Assembly: GCF_000764535.1 (NCBI RefSeq)
Contig: NZ_CP009571.1
Coordinates: 2,351,001 to 2,415,000 of the forward strand
DNA from: Sphingomonas taxi
GTDB taxonomy: Bacteria; Pseudomonadota; Alphaproteobacteria; Sphingomonadales; Sphingomonadaceae
DNA: 64,000 nt
Reading direction: 5' to 3'
The notes beneath the pieces were generated by a model, which was given only the letters and a program-made list of their open reading frames with translations, ran no database searches and was not told the origin of the DNA. Of the stretch, positions 61,372-64,000 are shown one piece after another; within the stretch, counting starts at the first letter, position 1, and every line of letters begins with the position of its first letter. Made by a program: the position numbers and the translations under genes.

Positions 61372-61785
61372 ATGGCCGGAACACCTGCACAGCGCCGCTA
61401 CAATCGGCGCATCATCATTCTGTCGCTCATCTATGCCGCGGTGCTGCTGCCGGTCTGCTGGCTGTTCGCCCGGCATCTCGTCAGCGGTCCCGTCGCCTAT
61501 CTGCTGGGCATATTGCCGGCCTTGCCGGTATCGGGCTTCTTCGCCGTCATCGGCATCTATTTCACCGAGGAACGGGACGAATATCAGCGCCTGCTGATGG
61601 CGCGACAGACGATCATCGCGACCGGGATCGCGATGACCGTCGCGACCTTCTGGGGCTTCCTCGAGAATTTCGATCTGGTGCCGCACCTCGTCGGCTATGC
61701 CTGGCCGATCGTCTGGTTCGGGGGTCTCGGCATCGGCGGCTTCATCAACGCCGCGATCGAACGGTCCGCGGGAGACGCCGCGTGA
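61372..61785 (+). CDS. Membrane protein of a membrane-protein/HTH-regulator pair
   Basis: 137 residues with four hydrophobic segments (about 14-34, 38-64, 80-101 and 105-128). A charged 'YFTEERDEYQRLLMARQTIIATG' connects the second and third. It has the size and layout of the small integral-membrane proteins often encoded just before an XRE-family regulator. GGGAGGA precedes the ATG. It overlaps the regulator gene by GTGA. Confidence 0.78.
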   Translation: MAGTPAQRRYNRRIIILSLIYAAVLLPVCWLFARHLVSGPVAYLLGILPALPVSGFFAVIGIYFTEERDEYQRLLMARQTIIATGIAMTVATFWGFLENFDLVPHLVGYAWPIVWFGGLGIGGFINAAIERSAGDAA

Positions 61786-61985
61786 CCAACCACCTGCGTG
61801 ATCTGCGCGGGACTCGCGGCTGGTCGCAACAGCATCTCGCCGACCAGCTCGAGGTCAGCCGGCAGAGCGTCAATGCGATCGAGACCGGCCGGTACGATCC
61901 GTCGCTGCCGCTCGCGTTCAAGATCGCCGAACTCTTCGGCCTCGCGATCGAAGACATTTTCGTCAGCCCGTCGAAGGAGCAATGA
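61782..61985 (+). CDS. XRE-family HTH transcriptional regulator
   Basis: 67 residues from a GTG start, a bare DNA-binding domain. 'LRDLRGTRGWSQQHLADQLEVSRQSVNAIETGRYDPSLPLAFKIAELFGLAIEDIF' is the full HTH_3/XRE fold; the second recognition helix is VSRQSVNAIE. These single-domain regulators commonly control their own operon together with the membrane partner. Translation is coupled to the upstream gene. The likely target is the palindromic region at 61300-61341. Confidence 0.93.
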   Translation: MTNHLRDLRGTRGWSQQHLADQLEVSRQSVNAIETGRYDPSLPLAFKIAELFGLAIEDIFVSPSKEQ

Positions 61986-62015
61986 CTTTCTCCTCGACCC
62001 CATGACCGTGACGAC

Positions 62016-62057
62016 CACGAGACGGAGCGACGATCGGTCGCATGCGTCATCTGATTG
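62016..62057 (+). repeat. 42-bp direct repeat, right copy
   Basis: 39 of 42 bases match 61259-61300. In the matching frame it still encodes HETERRSVACVI and a stop, a stranded tail of a DUF6356-like gene without the rest. It lies 31 bases after the regulator stop. Confidence 0.85.
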
Positions 62058-62164
62058 AACGCGCACGACTTGCGGCCGGATGCCGAGCGCCAGCGACGCG
62101 TTAACCCTCTTCGGGCGTTGACTGCCCCCTCTCGCTCGGCTCCATTTGCGGCGGGGGAACAGAG

Positions 62165-63265
62165 ATGACCGATCAGACTTCAGCGGACACGCGTGCGTTC
62201 CGGTTCACCGGGACATGGCAGGCGTATGCGCCGATCGCCTTCACCAACCTGTTGCTGATGATCGTGACGCTCGGCCTCTACACCTTCTGGGCACGGGCAC
62301 GAACCCGCCGGTATCTGTGGAGCCGGACGCGGTTCATCGACGATCGGCTGGAATGGACGGGCAGCGGCCTCGAATTGTTCATCGGCTATGTCATCGCCTT
62401 CTTCCTGTTCGTGCTGCCGTTCGGCCTGGTCAACCTCGGGTTGCAGAGCGCGATGATGCACGGCCATCCGGGCGCGGCGGGATTGCTCGCGATCCTGATG
62501 TATCTGACCGCCCTCTACCTGATCGGCGTCGCGCGCTTCCGCGCGCTGCGCTACCGGCTCAGCCGCACCCTGTGGCACGGCATCCGCGGCGGCAGCGACG
62601 CGCAGGGGTTCGCCTACGGGTGGAGCTACTTCTGGAAGACGTTCGTGTCGTTCCTCACCATCTACCTGATGACGCCCTGGTCGATGGCGCGGCTGTGGAA
62701 CGAACGCTGGAACGCGATGAGCTTCGGCTCGCTGTCGTTCCGCAGCGCGGCGCGCTGGCAGCCGGTGTTCGGTCGCTTTCTGCTCTTCTATTTGCTGCCC
62801 GTCGCGCTGGTCGTCGCCTTCGGGGCCATGGCGGCGGTCATGGCGACCAATGGCGTGCTCGATCACACACCGGGCAGCGTGCCGACCGCGAAGACCGTCG
62901 TCACCATCGTGGCCGCGGGGCTCGCCTTCTACGTCTTCTTCTTCGGCGTGCTCGGGCTGGTCGCGATGACCTATTTCGCCGCCTTCTTCCGCGAGGCGGT
63001 GGGCGCGACGTCGCTCGGCACGCTGCAATTCGGCTTCGAGGCGTCGACCAGGGACTGGGTCCTCTTCTATCTCGGCAGCCTCGCGTTGGTGATCGTCACT
63101 TTCGGCGTCGGCGCGATCTTCCTCCCCTATCGCAACTGGACGTTCTTCATCCGCCATCTCGCCGCTTATGGCGAGGTCGAGCTCGACACGTTGCTCCAGT
63201 CGCACACCCGGGCGCCGGGCCAGGGCGAAGGGATGCTCGACGCCTTCGATGTCGGCGCCTTCTGA
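62165..63265 (+). CDS. YjgN/DUF898 family membrane protein
   Basis: 366 residues. 'FRFTGTWQAYAPIAFTNLLLMIVTLGLYTFWARARTRRYLWSRT' is the typical YjgN start, a repeated motif seen again as 'ERWNAMSFGSLSFRSAARWQPVF'. About six to seven membrane helices are visible. Function is unknown. The following metallopeptidase gene overlaps its end by 17 bases, a conserved YjgN-M48 arrangement in sphingomonads and relatives. Confidence 0.9.
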   Translation: MTDQTSADTRAFRFTGTWQAYAPIAFTNLLLMIVTLGLYTFWARARTRRYLWSRTRFIDDRLEWTGSGLELFIGYVIAFFLFVLPFGLVNLGLQSAMMHGHPGAAGLLAILMYLTALYLIGVARFRALRYRLSRTLWHGIRGGSDAQGFAYGWSYFWKTFVSFLTIYLMTPWSMARLWNERWNAMSFGSLSFRSAARWQPVFGRFLLFYLLPVALVVAFGAMAAVMATNGVLDHTPGSVPTAKTVVTIVAAGLAFYVFFFGVLGLVAMTYFAAFFREAVGATSLGTLQFGFEASTRDWVLFYLGSLALVIVTFGVGAIFLPYRNWTFFIRHLAAYGEVELDTLLQSHTRAPGQGEGMLDAFDVGAF

Positions 63266-64000
63266 CGTGGACGCCGGGGCGCCCGCCGCGGCGGCATGGC
63301 ATTACGACGGCCGCAGCGCGTTGCGCCGGCAGGTACGGCTGATCGTCGAGGGTGACGGCTTCCGGCTCGACGAGGACGGTCGCGCCGGCGCATGGCAGGC
63401 CTTCGCGCAGCTCACCCCGGCGGATGGCGACGGCAATGCGCGGACCTTCGGGTTGCAGGGGCAGCCGGGGTGGCGGATCGGCTTCATCGGGCCGGTGCCG
63501 GCGGAGATCGCCGTGCGGCTGCCGCGGGCGCGGCGCTATGGCGGCTGGGTCGATCGCTTCGGCCTGTGGCGCGCGGCGGCGGCATTCGCGGTGCTGGCGG
63601 CGGTCGCGGTGGCGCTGGTGCTGCAGACGCCGGCGCTGGTTGCACGGATGGTGCCCGCCTCGCTCGAACGGCGGCTCGGCGAGGTGATGGTCGGCGACTT
63701 CGGGCGCAAGGGCTGCGTCGAACCGGTCGGCACCGCAGCGCTGGCGAAGCTCGCCAACCGCATCGATCCCGACGATCCCACCCTCGAAGTCCATGTCGTC
63801 AAATTGCCGATGGTCAATGCGGTGACCTTGCCCGGCGGTCGGATCGTGATCTTCGACGGGCTGTTGCAGGCGGCCCGCTCGCCCGACGAGGTCGCGGGGG
63901 TGATCGGTCACGAGATCGGCCACGTCCGCGGCCGCGACGTGATGGAATCGCTGCTGCGGCAACTGGGCCTGTCGGTGCTGCTCGGCGGGATGGAGGGCCA
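63249..64000 (+). CDS. M48-family metallopeptidase (truncated by window edge)
   Basis: About 250 residues are visible. The soluble N-terminal part (about 1-95, 'HYDGRSALRRQVRLIVEGDGFRLDE') is followed by one membrane helix (AAAFAVLAAVAVALVLQTPALVA) and the peptidase domain with 'VNAVTLPGGRIVIFDGLL' and the zinc motif HEIGH starting at residue 221. M48 proteins such as HtpX or BepA degrade misfolded envelope proteins. The start lies within the YjgN-like gene. Confidence 0.9.
   Translation, partial: MSAPSDVDAGAPAAAAWHYDGRSALRRQVRLIVEGDGFRLDEDGRAGAWQAFAQLTPADGDGNARTFGLQGQPGWRIGFIGPVPAEIAVRLPRARRYGGWVDRFGLWRAAAAFAVLAAVAVALVLQTPALVARMVPASLERRLGEVMVGDFGRKGCVEPVGTAALAKLANRIDPDDPTLEVHVVKLPMVNAVTLPGGRIVIFDGLLQAARSPDEVAGVIGHEIGHVRGRDVMESLLRQLGLSVLLGGMEG

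Noticed and set aside
61298..61597. Open frame starting just after the DUF6356-like gene
   Set aside because: It overlaps the better supported membrane protein gene in another frame and gives a low-complexity product.

Overview
The window is a high-GC, gene-dense bacterial chromosome segment. Protein content points to an alphaproteobacterium of the order Sphingomonadales, most likely Sphingomonas or a close relative. Supporting features are an ATP12-type F1 chaperone, an alphaproteobacterial SspB, a 944-residue TonB-dependent receptor, an infC not followed by rpmI/rplT, many four-base ATGA/GTGA gene overlaps, and several families of long GC-rich inverted repeats in the spacers. This is recognition from sequence; no database search was run. 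Most genes are housekeeping. I see no transposase, integrase, phage gene, CRISPR array, rRNA or convincing tRNA.

Layout. 1-3824 (minus): a glutathione S-transferase cut by the window edge, then an overlapping six-gene unit running scoA - acid phosphatase - DUF5076-like - scoB - HEPN - nucleotidyltransferase. The last two form an MNT/HEPN pair of the HI0073/HI0074 type. 3977-9954 (minus): glyQ, glyS and ppdK; glyS carries an in-frame palindromic insertion. 10050-17111: TraB/GumN protein, rplY, pth, a 2OG-Fe(II) oxygenase-like gene, small envelope proteins, OsmC and a PHB-depolymerase-type esterase. 17531-21695: crcB-rluC-like, a HAD phosphatase-small membrane protein-ATP12 operon, and convergent gmk. 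21797-25285 (mostly minus): two small glycine/alanine-rich proteins, fumC, a divergent hypothetical gene, and sspB followed by an acetyltransferase.

25361-29828 is a histidine operon (hisB, hisH, hisA, hisF, hisE) interleaved with a YciI-like gene, a SpoIIAA-like gene, a one-helix membrane protein and a HIT protein. 29976-41444: amino-acid permease, adenosine kinase, EI24 membrane protein, small lipoprotein, TonB-C-like secreted protein, queG, an ABC exporter pair, a secreted endonuclease/exonuclease/phosphatase-fold protein, an exported MsrB and a CHAP-domain protein. 41957-52599: acyl-CoA dehydrogenase, SDR, maeB, a ParE-type toxin-antitoxin pair, mutS and glnD. 52683-58522 (minus): thrS, infC (apparent ATA start) and the TonB-dependent receptor. 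58728-64000: an LD-carboxypeptidase divergent from an atypical Mur ligase, a DUF6356-like gene, a membrane protein/HTH regulator pair flanked by 42-bp direct repeats, a YjgN-like protein and a partial M48 metallopeptidase.

The most distinctive signals are the MNT/HEPN pair coupled to the CoA-transferase operon, the palindromic element inside glyS with a related intergenic copy near 44.1 kb, the 42-bp direct repeats around the membrane/HTH module, the two copies of a 12-bp-arm stem-loop near 19.4 and 34.0 kb, and five copies of a ~105-bp inverted-repeat element.
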